This document shows positions 12,136 to 21,258 of a DNA stretch of 64,000 nucleotides, piece by piece. The notes below the pieces were generated by a model. The model did no database searches. It had not been told where the DNA came from and was given only the letters and a program-made list of their open reading frames with translations. The DNA is from Alteromonas sp. ALT199 (GTDB lineage: Bacteria; Pseudomonadota; Gammaproteobacteria; Enterobacterales; Alteromonadaceae). The translations under genes were made by a program, and so were the position numbers. Each line of letters opens with the position of its first letter. Position 1 is the first letter of the stretch. The stretch covers positions 34,756-98,755 of the forward strand of contig NZ_JAHHDX010000163.1 in NCBI RefSeq assembly GCF_018619335.1, written 5' to 3'.

Positions 12136-12226
12136 AAGAAATTGCGCAAAGTCTACCTGTACGGCACAATATGCGCATACTAAATATAATTCCTAACGAT
12201 AACCTTTTAAAAAGAAAAGAGCGCTA

Positions 12227-12691
12227 ATGGCAAACGCAAAACAAGAGCAACTCATCAAAGCTTTTAAAGAAATTCTTAAAGCGGAAAGTTATGGTTCGCA
12301 AGGCGAGATTGTTGATGCTTTAAAAGCACAAGGTTTTGACAACATCAGCCAGTCCAAAATCTCTAGAATGCTAAGTAAGTTTGGCGCGGTACGAACCCGA
12401 AATGCCAGAGGAGACATGGTTTACTGCTTGCCTCCTGAATTAGGTATGCCTACCGCCAAAAGTCCGCTTAAACAGTTGGTACTTGATATAGTTCACAACA
12501 ATGTCATGGTTATTATTAGAACCAGCCCAGGAGCAGCACAACTTATTGCTCGCCTACTTGATTCATTGAGTAAAAAAGATGGTGTATTAGGGACGATTGC
12601 TGGTGATGATACTATTTTTATTGCCCCTGCTGACGTGACAAGAATTGAAGAATTAAGACAACGCGTTGAAGATTTATTTGAAAATGTTTAG
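12227..12691 (+). CDS. argR: Arginine repressor ArgR
   Basis: 154 residues, normal for ArgR. The hexameric repressor binds ARG boxes with arginine as co-repressor and controls arginine synthesis and use. The amino-terminal winged helix-turn-helix (about 1-70) includes [16 protein letters not shown] and [19 protein letters not shown], with the SQS-x-S-R DNA-contact pattern. The C-terminal oligomerisation/arginine domain has [13 protein letters not shown] and [13 protein letters not shown] with the conserved GDDT. Two ARG boxes lie upstream. It is divergent from mdh. Confidence 0.96.
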   Translation: MANAKQEQLIKAFKEILKAESYGSQGEIVDALKAQGFDNISQSKISRMLSKFGAVRTRNARGDMVYCLPPELGMPTAKSPLKQLVLDIVHNNVMVIIRTSPGAAQLIARLLDSLSKKDGVLGTIAGDDTIFIAPADVTRIEELRQRVEDLFENV

Positions 12692-12725
12692 CTAGGACAA
12701 CTAAAAGCTGACAATTAAAAAACAA

Positions 12726-12750
12726 GAAACCGCATACAAGATGCGGTTTC
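12726..12750. terminator. Terminator between argR and the DJ-1/PfpI gene
   Basis: Perfect stem GAAACCGCAT / ATGCGGTTTC with a 5-base loop. On the minus strand it is followed by TTGTTTTTT, so it mainly serves the convergent DJ-1/PfpI gene; for argR the T tract is poor. Confidence 0.75.
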
Positions 12751-12776
12751 CAACTAGGTTATAAACTAAGACTTTC

Positions 12777-13460
12777 CTAAGATAGAAGCTTTATTAGTGC
12801 ATCTGCTGCGGGGCGCGATGACGGTGGATTTTGGCCTGTTACTAGTAGACCGTCAGTAAAGACTTTTACAGCGAAATCATCCGCACTTTCGTATTTACCA
12901 CCCTTTTTAACTAGCTCATCTTCTACCAGATAGGGAACAACATCAGTAAGCTCCATCGCCGCTTCTTCGCTGTTTGAAAAACCCGTTACTTGCTTGCCAT
13001 CAACTAGGTATTTGCCATCAGGAGTTTTAACATCCTTAAGCACTATTGGGGCATGACATACTGCGCCGACAGGTTTATTCGCTGCAATTGTATCTTCAAT
13101 TAATTTGATTGAATGGGCGTTATCTGACAAGTCCCACAAAGGTCCATGACCACCGGGGTAAAACACGGCGTCGAACTCATCTGCTCGCACATCTTCAAGC
13201 GGTATAGTCGACGCAATTGCACTGCGTGCCAGTTCATCTTTTGTATAACGCATAGCGTCGTCTGTCATGGCATCATCAGCAAGACTATTAGGGTCAATAG
13301 GTACTTGGCCCCCCATTGGCGATGCCAGCGTAATCGTATAGCCTTGGTCTTTAAATGCGTAATATGGCGCTGCGAACTCTTCTAACCACATGCCAGTTTT
13401 TTTACCCGTATCACCCATAATTTCGTGAGACGTCATTACCATAAGCATACGTTTTGTCAT
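12777..13460 (-). CDS. DJ-1/PfpI family protein, class I glutamine amidotransferase-like
   Basis: 227 residues. The nucleophile-elbow cysteine is in GAVCHAPIVL (about residue 125) and the oxyanion region in VFYPGGHGPLWDL (about 97). An acidic residue near WLEEFAAPYYAF (about 27) completes the arrangement seen in the Hsp31/YhbO-like glyoxalase III and deglycase branch. The likely role is dealing with methylglyoxal or carbonyl damage, but the family is functionally mixed. AAGGAGG precedes the ATG. It is a single gene, convergent with argR. The exact substrate cannot be read from the sequence. Confidence 0.85.
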   Translation of the reverse strand: MTKRMLMVMTSHEIMGDTGKKTGMWLEEFAAPYYAFKDQGYTITLASPMGGQVPIDPNSLADDAMTDDAMRYTKDELARSAIASTIPLEDVRADEFDAVFYPGGHGPLWDLSDNAHSIKLIEDTIAANKPVGAVCHAPIVLKDVKTPDGKYLVDGKQVTGFSNSEEAAMELTDVVPYLVEDELVKKGGKYESADDFAVKVFTDGLLVTGQNPPSSRPAADALIKLLS

Positions 13461-13582
13461 AAGCCCTCCTTGCGAGCATCTAAAAGTTTTCTCGTCATTT
13501 AATTCGTGTTGTGGAGGGACTTAGATCATAAATAAAGGGAAGGATCGATTAGTGGCAAGTGTGAGAGATAAATCACAGGCAT

Positions 13583-13617
13583 AAAAAAGTGCCACTTCCT
13601 GTTAAGGAAAGTGGCAC
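13583..13617 (-). terminator. Terminator of the TonB-dependent receptor gene
   Basis: Stem GTGCCACTT / AAGTGGCAC extended by TCC/GGA, loop TGTTAA, followed on the minus strand by six T. It is about 40 bases past the receptor's stop codon. Confidence 0.88.
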
Positions 13618-13653
13618 CTAACACTACAACTTGTAGTTAGCGTTTACTACTTC

Positions 13654-16600
13654 TTAGAAGCGGTAGTTAACACCTACGCGTATTTCCCAAAGAGAAGGAC
13701 TGCGAGATACGCTTTGTTCAGGCGTTGAGAACGCGCTGTACTCGTATTGACCAGCATCGTTGATATCTGCAGCTAACACTTCGTCGCCACCGAATGTTCC
13801 CTGACGGAAAACACCCCATTGGTCATTGATTAGGTTAGTTACATTCTCAATGATGAAGAACGCGTTAGCACTATGGCCTTCATAGAAACCTGGTAATTCT
13901 TGAGAAATACGTAAGTCAGCCTTAAACCACCAGTCAGCGCTTTCGCTGTTACGCTCTAGAATTTCACCACGCTCGAAGCCATTGTTGTCTACCCAACGGT
14001 TAAACAGTCTTTCAGCTTCTTCTGCTGATTGAAGTACTTCTCCGTCACCGTTAAGTTGGTCAACAAACACTACGTTCGCATCGTTTAGCTCTGGAATGTA
14101 GATAAGTTGACGAGCGTCAGCGGCATCCCATCCAAACGCATCGTTGTTGCTATAAACGTATGAGTAAGGCTTACCTTCGTTAGCCGTCGCGAATAGGTTG
14201 AAACGCGTCGAATAACCGTCGAAGAACTCAGCGGTGTAACCTAGTGAGAAGTTAAAGCGGTTGCCAACAGCGTAGTCAGACGTTGCTGTAGATGGGTTAT
14301 TCGGATCACTAGTTGCAAAGTTTGTGTAGTTAGAGAAAGCTACAGAGCTTGTCATTGGGTTAGCATCTTCTGCATCAACATATGCATACGACGCAGCCAT
14401 GTCAAAGCCGTTATCCCACTCTTTACTTACGCCAACAGACAACACTAGTGAACTACCGTCACCGCTATCTACGTTATCAAGAATGAAGTCTGAACCAGTC
14501 CAACGACTTGAATCAAGCGCAGTATAAATTGTGCGGCCGTCGAAACGGTTCTGACCTGAATCGACAAGTAAAGCATCGCGAACAATCGCAGAATCTTGAC
14601 GATCTGTGTAAATCATGTCGGCGTTAACTAGGTAATCACCTGGAGCGATGTAAGTAAAGCCCAACGCATACTTCCACTCTGACGGAATTTCGAAATCAGG
14701 AGCAGTCGCGTTAGTATTACCGTCACCATCAGTGATGCTGGTATTGGCAACTTCATCAAACATAGCTTGAGGAATATCGAAAATTGGACGACCTTCGCCA
14801 GTAAGCGGTACATCAAAAATTGACGAAGAACCTGAAGTCCAGCCATCAATTACACTTTCACGAACACCGATGTTAGTTACACCATCGTTAGAGTAGGCGT
14901 TTGAAATCCAAACGTTCGGGTTACCACCTGAGTAAAGGCCTAAACCACCACGCAATTCTAGATCTTCATTTACTGTGTATGTGAAACCGAAACGCGGCTG
15001 AAGAAGGTCGATGCCATCTACGTTAGCCGTGTTAGCGAAGCCATAACGCTCAGTGAAGTTTTCGTTCAAACGAGGCGTGTCGTCAGAGCTATAAGTATCG
15101 TAACGAAGACCAGCCATAATTTTCAGGTCATCAGTTAGATAGAACTCGTCTTGGATATAGAAAGTCGTTACGTCGTAAGCGAATGATGCACCTGCATCAG
15201 CTGGGTTGTTAGTACCGGCTGAGTTGTTGTAATAAATACGGTCAACTAGGCCAGCTTCAAAATCAGCAATGCTGTCGAAACGGTATTCACCTACAGTGTG
15301 CTGCATAAACAAGTTAAATACGTCGGTTTCTTCGTACTCAACACCAGCTGTGATTTGGTGGTCACCGTAGAAGTAAGTACCCGCTAATTTGAAGTTAAAT
15401 ACTTCGTAGTTTAGTTGGTTTGATTGACGAGAGTCATCTGGACCAATGTAAATACGGCCACCATCTTCAGTAGAAATTTGCGCTTCTGCAAAACCAGACG
15501 CTGCATCAAGTGACTGCTGACGGTTATCTAAGTCAGTGTGACCGATACGAAGCTCTGTCGAGAAATCGTCAGACCAGTTTGAAAATAATGAACCAACAAC
15601 GTTAGTTAATTCAGCACCACGCTCATAGAAGTGGTTGCTAAGAGACAAGTTGGTAGAACCGGTGTCAGACTGACTTACACTGAAACCATCGTTCCAGTTG
15701 TACATTAGTGACGCACGGTGGTCAGCATTAATGTTCCAGTCTAATTTAATAAGGATTTTTTCATCTTCAACCGGCGCTGAACCAGGCGTGCCGCCAGCAT
15801 CATAACCGTATACGCGTTGTGCAATCTCAGTTACTTGATCGATATCATCTTGAGTAACACGACTACCTAGCGCGTTATAATCATAAAGCTGAACACCTTC
15901 AAGCTTTTCGTATGAAGCAAAAAGGAAAAGGCTATCTTTAATTAGTGGAAGACCAACGTTAAAACCGTAACGCTTCTCAGTGTAGTTACCGTTGTCACGT
16001 TTTTCACTATCAACTTCATCACCACGGTATGAATCAGATGTGAAATCGTAGAAAACACCGCCGTGTACTTCGTTCGAACCTGATTTAGTTACGGCATTGA
16101 TGTTACAGGCAGTAAAGCCGCCGTATTCAACGTCGAAAGGAGCAAGCTCAACCGCTACCTGTTGGATTGCGTCGTAAGAGAAAGGCATACGCTCGGTCGG
16201 GAAGCCATTACTGTTTAGACCGAAGTTGTCATTCATGCGAATACCATCTAGGGTCAAGCTGTTGTTGCGCGGGCTTGCACCACCACAGCTGATAGCATCG
16301 TTGAAGCTTTCGTCAACGAAAACACGAGGGTCAACACGCACGATATCACCGATGCTACGGTTAATAGCAGGCGTATTTTCAAGCGCTTCCAAGTTAAATA
16401 CTGTTTGCGGACCAGTTGCACCAAACGCTGTAGCTGTTAATGCGCTACCGCTAACAGAAATAACTTCGATGTCGCTAGCGTCTTCTAGAGTAAGGTTAAC
16501 GCCGAATGGGTTACCTAGTTCTAGGAATACGCTATCGATAGTGGTGTCTTGGTACTCATCAGAATCGATAACGATTCTATAAGGACCGCCAACGCGAAGG

Positions 16601-16824
16601 CCGCGAAGGTTGAAAGCGCCATTTTCACCTACTACTACTTCACGTGCAGTGCCAGTAGGTTCATGAATAACAGTAACAGATGTTCCCGCAGCAGGTGCAC
16701 CTGTAGGGGTAAGGATGCGGCCTTCCATTGCAGATGACGTTTCTTGCGCCATTGCAGTGGTAGACAAACCGATTGACAGCGCAACCGCAGCCGCAATGCG
16801 ACTGAATTTAGCTGATGAGCTCAT
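13654..16824 (-). CDS. Oar-like TonB-dependent outer-membrane receptor
   Basis: 1056 residues. A signal peptide ends at about residue 26 (ALSIGLSTTAMA). A carboxypeptidase-regulatory-like beta domain follows (about 30-110, MEGRILTPTGAPAAGTSVTV), then a plug domain (about 130-250, with DGIRMNDNFG and NAVTKSGSNEVHGG), then a large beta-barrel ending in an aromatic residue (VGVNYRF). This is the Oar/carboxypeptidase-regulatory type of receptor, which takes up large substrates such as peptides or glycans in related bacteria; the ligand is unknown here. It is divergent from the binding-protein/membrane-protein pair at 17208-19054. An 18-bp palindrome sits in the shared intergenic region. Confidence 0.92.
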   Translation of the reverse strand: MSSSAKFSRIAAAVALSIGLSTTAMAQETSSAMEGRILTPTGAPAAGTSVTVIHEPTGTAREVVVGENGAFNLRGLRVGGPYRIVIDSDEYQDTTIDSVFLELGNPFGVNLTLEDASDIEVISVSGSALTATAFGATGPQTVFNLEALENTPAINRSIGDIVRVDPRVFVDESFNDAISCGGASPRNNSLTLDGIRMNDNFGLNSNGFPTERMPFSYDAIQQVAVELAPFDVEYGGFTACNINAVTKSGSNEVHGGVFYDFTSDSYRGDEVDSEKRDNGNYTEKRYGFNVGLPLIKDSLFLFASYEKLEGVQLYDYNALGSRVTQDDIDQVTEIAQRVYGYDAGGTPGSAPVEDEKILIKLDWNINADHRASLMYNWNDGFSVSQSDTGSTNLSLSNHFYERGAELTNVVGSLFSNWSDDFSTELRIGHTDLDNRQQSLDAASGFAEAQISTEDGGRIYIGPDDSRQSNQLNYEVFNFKLAGTYFYGDHQITAGVEYEETDVFNLFMQHTVGEYRFDSIADFEAGLVDRIYYNNSAGTNNPADAGASFAYDVTTFYIQDEFYLTDDLKIMAGLRYDTYSSDDTPRLNENFTERYGFANTANVDGIDLLQPRFGFTYTVNEDLELRGGLGLYSGGNPNVWISNAYSNDGVTNIGVRESVIDGWTSGSSSIFDVPLTGEGRPIFDIPQAMFDEVANTSITDGDGNTNATAPDFEIPSEWKYALGFTYIAPGDYLVNADMIYTDRQDSAIVRDALLVDSGQNRFDGRTIYTALDSSRWTGSDFILDNVDSGDGSSLVLSVGVSKEWDNGFDMAASYAYVDAEDANPMTSSVAFSNYTNFATSDPNNPSTATSDYAVGNRFNFSLGYTAEFFDGYSTRFNLFATANEGKPYSYVYSNNDAFGWDAADARQLIYIPELNDANVVFVDQLNGDGEVLQSAEEAERLFNRWVDNNGFERGEILERNSESADWWFKADLRISQELPGFYEGHSANAFFIIENVTNLINDQWGVFRQGTFGGDEVLAADINDAGQYEYSAFSTPEQSVSRSPSLWEIRVGVNYRF

Positions 16825-17207
16825 GTGTGTGTTTCCCTTTTTGTTTAAAATTCTTTTTTACTCGGTTTAGTGTAATGCAAAAATACCACATATAACCGGT
16901 GACTTAATCAGAACCTGACGAATTGTCGTAAAGGTTCGTGTCAGTTTTATTACAACTTTACATTTTTATTTAACAGCAATCGCCCGAGGCTCTTGAGTTT
17001 GTAACTTTTTTCTTGACCAAGTGGTCAAGTTAATTTACTTATTATTATTATTCTCAATTCTTGACGATAGCTTGACCTATTCTTGACACATATACGACTA
17101 ATAAACAGCGTTTAATAAAAATCAGGTTTACCTATAATAATTACCTATAAATCAACAACATAACACCTTAAAATAAATTTACCTATTGCAATAAATAACC
17201 TTAACTG
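16825..17207. other. Divergent promoter region, receptor / binding-protein pair
   Basis: 383 bases without a gene. It is very AT-rich on the right half (17040-17200) and contains the palindrome at 17012-17029. Promoters for both flanking transcription units must lie here; exact boxes were not assigned. Confidence 0.5.
17012..17029. promoter_or_regulatory. Palindromic operator CTTGACCA-AG-TGGTCAAG
   Basis: Perfect 8-bp half-sites with a 2-base centre. A related GACCA-AA-TGGTC site is at 21105-21116 before the oxygenase gene. The size and symmetry suit a TetR- or GntR-type dimeric repressor; the regulator is not identified. Confidence 0.55.
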
Positions 17208-18101
17208 ATGAAATCACTATATAAATCGTTAATTCATTTGGTCGTTTTCTTGACGAATTTCAGAATTGTTGCTTCCGGAAAATGGTTAATTTTCATCTTA
17301 GCTGCCGTAGCTTGCGGCTTGATGAACTATTCTCTAAATTCTCATTCCTATACTGACATTGCCCCTCAAACTGGTCAATATTTAAACTGCAAAACAGAAC
17401 TGGTGGGAAATTCCGACGTTTTCTCAGTTTATGTAACAGACGGCAGAATTGCTGAAATGGCAAAAGAAAAGTTATGTAGTGACCCAATAATAAAGCGCCA
17501 GTATGGTGAGGTAAAAATAACCATCGGTCAGAGCGATTACGATACATTCCGATATGTAAACTATGGCGTTGTCGACTTAGCGTTGGTGAAAAGTAATGTT
17601 GTAGATGCCTTTGGTGCCGACCAGATTTACGGTCTAACTAAAATAGCGTCGCATCCTGATTATTCGGCATTTTTTATTGCTTTACGAGAAAGGCCAGAAC
17701 TCTCCAAAGAGTACCTTCTAGGAAGACGCATTGGTCTACTAGATTACCCAAGCAGCCGCTCCGGTAACATTCTCCCTAAAACCGTTATGCAAAACTTAGG
17801 TTTGAGCGATAATAATGTAGATATCGTTTATTACAGTTCTCACCAAGAGCTGAGACGCGCTCTACTTGCTGGTGATGTTGATATTATTTCATCGTATTGG
17901 GCAGAAGAAGATAATGACAAATTTTCGAGAAACTACGCCACGCCCCTTCAAGAAAGCGTAAGCGGTATGCAATGGTATTTGAAGATGCAAACCCAAAATA
18001 CCGATCTGTTTTGCGCCATGCAATCAGTTGTTCATGAAATAGCTATGTCTCACCCAAGGCCCTATTACAAAACTATTACACTGGAAGAAGGGTGTAACTA
18101 A
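17208..18101 (+). CDS. Membrane-anchored PhnD-like periplasmic substrate-binding protein
   Basis: 297 residues. A hydrophobic segment at about residues 24-43 (GKWLIFILAAVACGLMNYSL) has no clear cleavage site, so the protein is probably anchored with the rest in the periplasm. The remainder resembles PhnD/transferrin-type solute-binding folds: VNYGVVDLALVKSNVVDAFG, then GRRIGLLDYPSSRSGNILPKTVMQNLG, then SSHQELRRALLAGDVDIISSYW. No ABC permease or ATPase gene is adjacent, so transport is unlikely. The stop and the next start overlap (TAATG), indicating translational coupling with the two-TM protein. A ligand-sensing role is inferred. No strong Shine-Dalgarno is seen before this ATG. Confidence 0.7.
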   Translation: MKSLYKSLIHLVVFLTNFRIVASGKWLIFILAAVACGLMNYSLNSHSYTDIAPQTGQYLNCKTELVGNSDVFSVYVTDGRIAEMAKEKLCSDPIIKRQYGEVKITIGQSDYDTFRYVNYGVVDLALVKSNVVDAFGADQIYGLTKIASHPDYSAFFIALRERPELSKEYLLGRRIGLLDYPSSRSGNILPKTVMQNLGLSDNNVDIVYYSSHQELRRALLAGDVDIISSYWAEEDNDKFSRNYATPLQESVSGMQWYLKMQTQNTDLFCAMQSVVHEIAMSHPRPYYKTITLEEGCN

Positions 18102-19054
18102 TGGGTAATAATAAAATTCATTTTAAACCAAAGCACATTATTGCCTTGAACGCTTTGGCATTGTTACTGGTAATGCAATGTGTAGCTTTAACAGCTCAAT
18201 ATTTTTCTTATCAGTCTTCTGTGCACCAAGCACTTGATAACGTCCAGCAAAGAATCAGCTTAGATAGTGCATTTTTAGACGTTGGCAATAAAACACTTAA
18301 TACGCCTGTCGATCAAATTGCTATTTATCGTTATTTAAGAAGATTGAATGGAACCCTTAGACAAAGTGACTATCCGGTTCGAGTATCGAGCATTCAGGGA
18401 ATAAAAACCGAGTCAGACGACTTTGCCTTATATCCCAATACAATTCCGGTTACCTTCATTAACGCTGAACAAGAATTTATTGTCGATTTGCGCAGCAAAA
18501 CAGCTTCAAGCGCTTTAACCTTCAGTTGGAGTGCTTTTTTAGCCTCCCTTTTCGTTTCACCATTATTTTTCATTTCTAATAAGACAAGAAAAAACCGCAA
18601 AGCGATTGAAGAAGTTATGCCCCCAACGCCCAAATTAATTATTAACTTAGAGAACAAGACTATCTCTAACGGCGTTGATGACAAAATGGTTACGCTTCAA
18701 AACAAGCCGTTGTGTTTTTACACTGCCTTAGTTAAATATTGCATTGAATATCCTGATAATCCACTTCCCCCTCACAAGGATGTGCCGCCTGAATTGCTAA
18801 TTTTAGCCAACAAAAGCTTTGGTCGACTCATCGAACTTGGGCATACCAAACGTAAACGCCCAGACTTTAATGCAAATTTAGACAAAACGTTAAGTGAGAT
18901 CAGAGCGGCACTTGATGAAGTGTTTTCGTCTTACAACGAAGAAAAAGAGAACTATTACCCACCTCGTGCTCAGGGTGAAGGTTCGCGCTCAAAGCAACAC
19001 TCTTACGCATTGCCATTAATAAAAGGTGAGGACATCGAAATCATAGGCAACTAA
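18101..19054 (+). CDS. Two-TM membrane protein with winged-helix-like cytoplasmic tail, unrecognised
   Basis: 317 residues; no family was recognised. TM1 is about 12-34 (IIALNALALLLVMQCVALTA), then a periplasmic stretch of about 100 residues, then TM2 about 138-158 (ALTFSWSAFLASLFVSPLFF). The cytoplasmic part begins KLIINLENKTISNG and continues VTLQNKPLCFYTALVKYC, which resembles the start of an OmpR-type winged helix (strand pair, then L-T-x-K-E-F/Y-x-L-L helix); LSEIRAALDEVF and a late YALPL would fit the end of that fold. I infer a membrane one-component regulator or signalling partner of the binding protein whose stop codon it overlaps. The DNA-binding assignment is tentative. Confidence 0.65.
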   Translation: MGNNKIHFKPKHIIALNALALLLVMQCVALTAQYFSYQSSVHQALDNVQQRISLDSAFLDVGNKTLNTPVDQIAIYRYLRRLNGTLRQSDYPVRVSSIQGIKTESDDFALYPNTIPVTFINAEQEFIVDLRSKTASSALTFSWSAFLASLFVSPLFFISNKTRKNRKAIEEVMPPTPKLIINLENKTISNGVDDKMVTLQNKPLCFYTALVKYCIEYPDNPLPPHKDVPPELLILANKSFGRLIELGHTKRKRPDFNANLDKTLSEIRAALDEVFSSYNEEKENYYPPRAQGEGSRSKQHSYALPLIKGEDIEIIGN

Positions 19055-19242
19055 CCTAAAACTGACCACTTGGAGAACTTTTTTGTATTTTTTGCCAGTT
19101 TGAGAAACTCCTCGCAATGCCTTGAAATTACAATAAAGATCAAGCAAAGACCGATCCAAAAACCGATAACTTGTGAATATAACATTGATTCGCGAGGCCT
19201 AAACGCGTATCTTTGCACCAACAAAATCAGCTTTATAGTACT

Positions 19243-19866
19243 ATGCAATCGCCACTTATTATTGCCATTTCTGGAGCTTCTGGCTCTGGAAAGTCTCTTT
19301 TTACAAAAAATTTGTTTAACGGCTTCAGTGCTCAAGGTCGCCCTGTTCAAGTGCTGCGCGAAGATCACTACTATCGCGCTCAAGATCACCTTCCTATGGA
19401 ACAGCGTGAGAAGAACAACTACGATCATCCGAATGCATTCGAACACGAGTTATTGAAAGCGCACTTACAAGCATTGCGCGATGGTCAGCCTATCGACTAT
19501 CCGCACTATTGCTATAAAACGCACACTCGTTTACCCGAAACTGAGCGCCTTAACCCCGCACCAGTGATCATTCTTGAAGGTATTATGTTGTTGGCGCGTA
19601 CAGATTTATTACCTTTATACGACGTGAAAATCTTTATCGATACCCCTCTTGATATTTGTTTGATGCGACGAATGATGCGCGACCTTAAAGAACGTGGTCG
19701 TAGTATAGAATCGGTAGCAAAACAGTACGAAGAAACTGTTAAGCCTATGTATCATCAATTTATCGAACCTAGCCGCTTCACTGCCGACGTAGTAGTGACG
19801 CAAGGTGGCAAAAACCAAATTGCATTAGATGTGATCAAATCACACATTCAGCAAGCGCTTCTTTAA
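19243..19866 (+). CDS. udk: Uridine kinase
   Basis: 207 residues. It phosphorylates uridine and cytidine in pyrimidine salvage. Walker A is GASGSGKS near the amino end; the substrate region REDHYYRAQDHLPMEQREKNN, FDHP-like YDHPNAFEHELL and ILEGIMLL are typical of uridine kinases. The ATG at 19243 (MQSPLIIAISG) is preferred; a TTG 30 bases upstream is in frame but unsupported. It is 12 bases from the start of the nucleoside transporter, forming a salvage operon. Confidence 0.93.
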   Translation: MQSPLIIAISGASGSGKSLFTKNLFNGFSAQGRPVQVLREDHYYRAQDHLPMEQREKNNYDHPNAFEHELLKAHLQALRDGQPIDYPHYCYKTHTRLPETERLNPAPVIILEGIMLLARTDLLPLYDVKIFIDTPLDICLMRRMMRDLKERGRSIESVAKQYEETVKPMYHQFIEPSRFTADVVVTQGGKNQIALDVIKSHIQQALL

Positions 19867-19878
19867 GGGAACATTACT

Positions 19879-21090
19879 ATGGTAAGTTTACTGGGCATTG
19901 CAGTCCTTCTGGGTATTGCTTTCGCGTTATCATCAGCGAAACGCAGTATAAATTTGCGCACCGTGGGTGGCGCATTTGCTATTCAAGCATCCGTTGGCGC
20001 ATTTGTCCTGTACTCTGAACCTGGAAAAGAAGTCCTGTTAGCTTCAACAGAATTTGTTGCCAACATTATTGCTTACAGCCAAGATGGAATTAACTTTTTA
20101 TTTGGTCCTATTGGCGACAAATCTATAGCCTTCATATTTGCGTTTAATGTACTTCCCGTTATCGTGTTTTTCTCCTCCTTGATTGCAGTCCTTTATCATT
20201 TAAAAGTGATGAATATCGTTATAAAAGTCATAGGTGGCGCTCTACAAAAGTTATTAGGAACAAGCAAATCGGAATCAATGTCTTCGGCCGCTAACATTTT
20301 TGTCGGTCAGACAGAAGCTCCTTTAGTCGTTCGCCCTTTCATTCCTAATATGACTACATCTGAGCTATTTGCGGTTATGGTGGGTGGATTGGCCTCTATT
20401 GCCGGCTCTGTAATGGCCGGATATGCGGGTATGGGAGTAGAGTTAAAGTATCTACTTGCCGCCAGCTTTATGGCTGCTCCTGGGGGCTTGCTTATGGCAA
20501 AGATAATTTTGCCAGAGACAAACACAGCGAGCATAGAATCTAAAAACGTGGAAGCGGAAGATACCGCTTACGCTAATGTATTTGACGCTGCCGCCAGTGG
20601 CGCATCGTCAGGTATGCAGCTTGCGCTAAATGTGGGCGCAATGCTACTCGCTTTCATAGCACTAATAGCCATGGTCAACGGCCTTATAGGTTGGAGTGCA
20701 GGACTATTTGGCTATGAAAACGTAACGTTTGAAGGGATCCTGGGTTATGTGCTCCAACCTCTCGCATGGGCAATCGGCGTACCATGGGAGGAAGCACAAC
20801 TTGCAGGCAGCTTTATTGGTCAGAAAATGGTAGTGAACGAATTCGTTGCGTACCTCAATTTTCTAGAAAACCAAGCACAGCTATCTGAAGCGTCTCAGGC
20901 CATTATCACCTTTGCTCTTTGTGGTTTTGCAAACTTCTCTTCTATCGCAATCTTGATGGGTGGAATTGGTGTAATGGCACCAACACGCAGAAATGAAATT
21001 GCGCGATTAGGATTAAAAGCAGTTATCGCAGCTACACTATCTAATTTGATGAGTGCCGCACTAGCGGGTTTTTTCCTCTCTTTAGGTTAA
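19879..21090 (+). CDS. nupC: Concentrative nucleoside transporter (CNT/NupC family)
   Basis: 403 residues, the CNT length. An integral inner-membrane symporter for nucleosides. Hydrophobic segments run through the whole protein; the CNT signature region with [14 protein letters not shown] (about 145-158) and the NEFVAYLNF segment (about 320-330) are present. It follows udk by 12 bases with AAGGGA before the ATG, so import and phosphorylation of uridine/cytidine are coupled. NupC is the best-known member; the ion (Na+ or H+) is not certain. No terminator was seen directly after it. Confidence 0.92.
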   Translation: MVSLLGIAVLLGIAFALSSAKRSINLRTVGGAFAIQASVGAFVLYSEPGKEVLLASTEFVANIIAYSQDGINFLFGPIGDKSIAFIFAFNVLPVIVFFSSLIAVLYHLKVMNIVIKVIGGALQKLLGTSKSESMSSAANIFVGQTEAPLVVRPFIPNMTTSELFAVMVGGLASIAGSVMAGYAGMGVELKYLLAASFMAAPGGLLMAKIILPETNTASIESKNVEAEDTAYANVFDAAASGASSGMQLALNVGAMLLAFIALIAMVNGLIGWSAGLFGYENVTFEGILGYVLQPLAWAIGVPWEEAQLAGSFIGQKMVVNEFVAYLNFLENQAQLSEASQAIITFALCGFANFSSIAILMGGIGVMAPTRRNEIARLGLKAVIAATLSNLMSAALAGFFLSLG

Positions 21091-21104
21091 ACATCATTAA
21101 ATTA

Positions 21105-21139
21105 GACCAAATGGTCAATAAAAACTAGACTATCTGGTC
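21105..21139. promoter_or_regulatory. Tandem GACCA-type operator sites before the oxygenase gene
   Basis: GACCAAATGGTC at 21105-21116 is a perfect palindrome around AA. A second site GACTATCTGGTC at 21128-21139 matches 9 of 12 positions, 23 bp away. Similar to the palindrome at 17012-17029 upstream of the receptor/binding-protein unit. Confidence 0.5.
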
Positions 21140-21258
21140 AGGTTTCTGTAAATTACGCGCAAATTCCTCGCGAGGTTGATTTATGTCAATCTCTGCGACT
21201 TTTTTCTGTAGTCCGTCTACCTTTATAATGCCGCAGTCAAAATATACGGGATAAAGTT

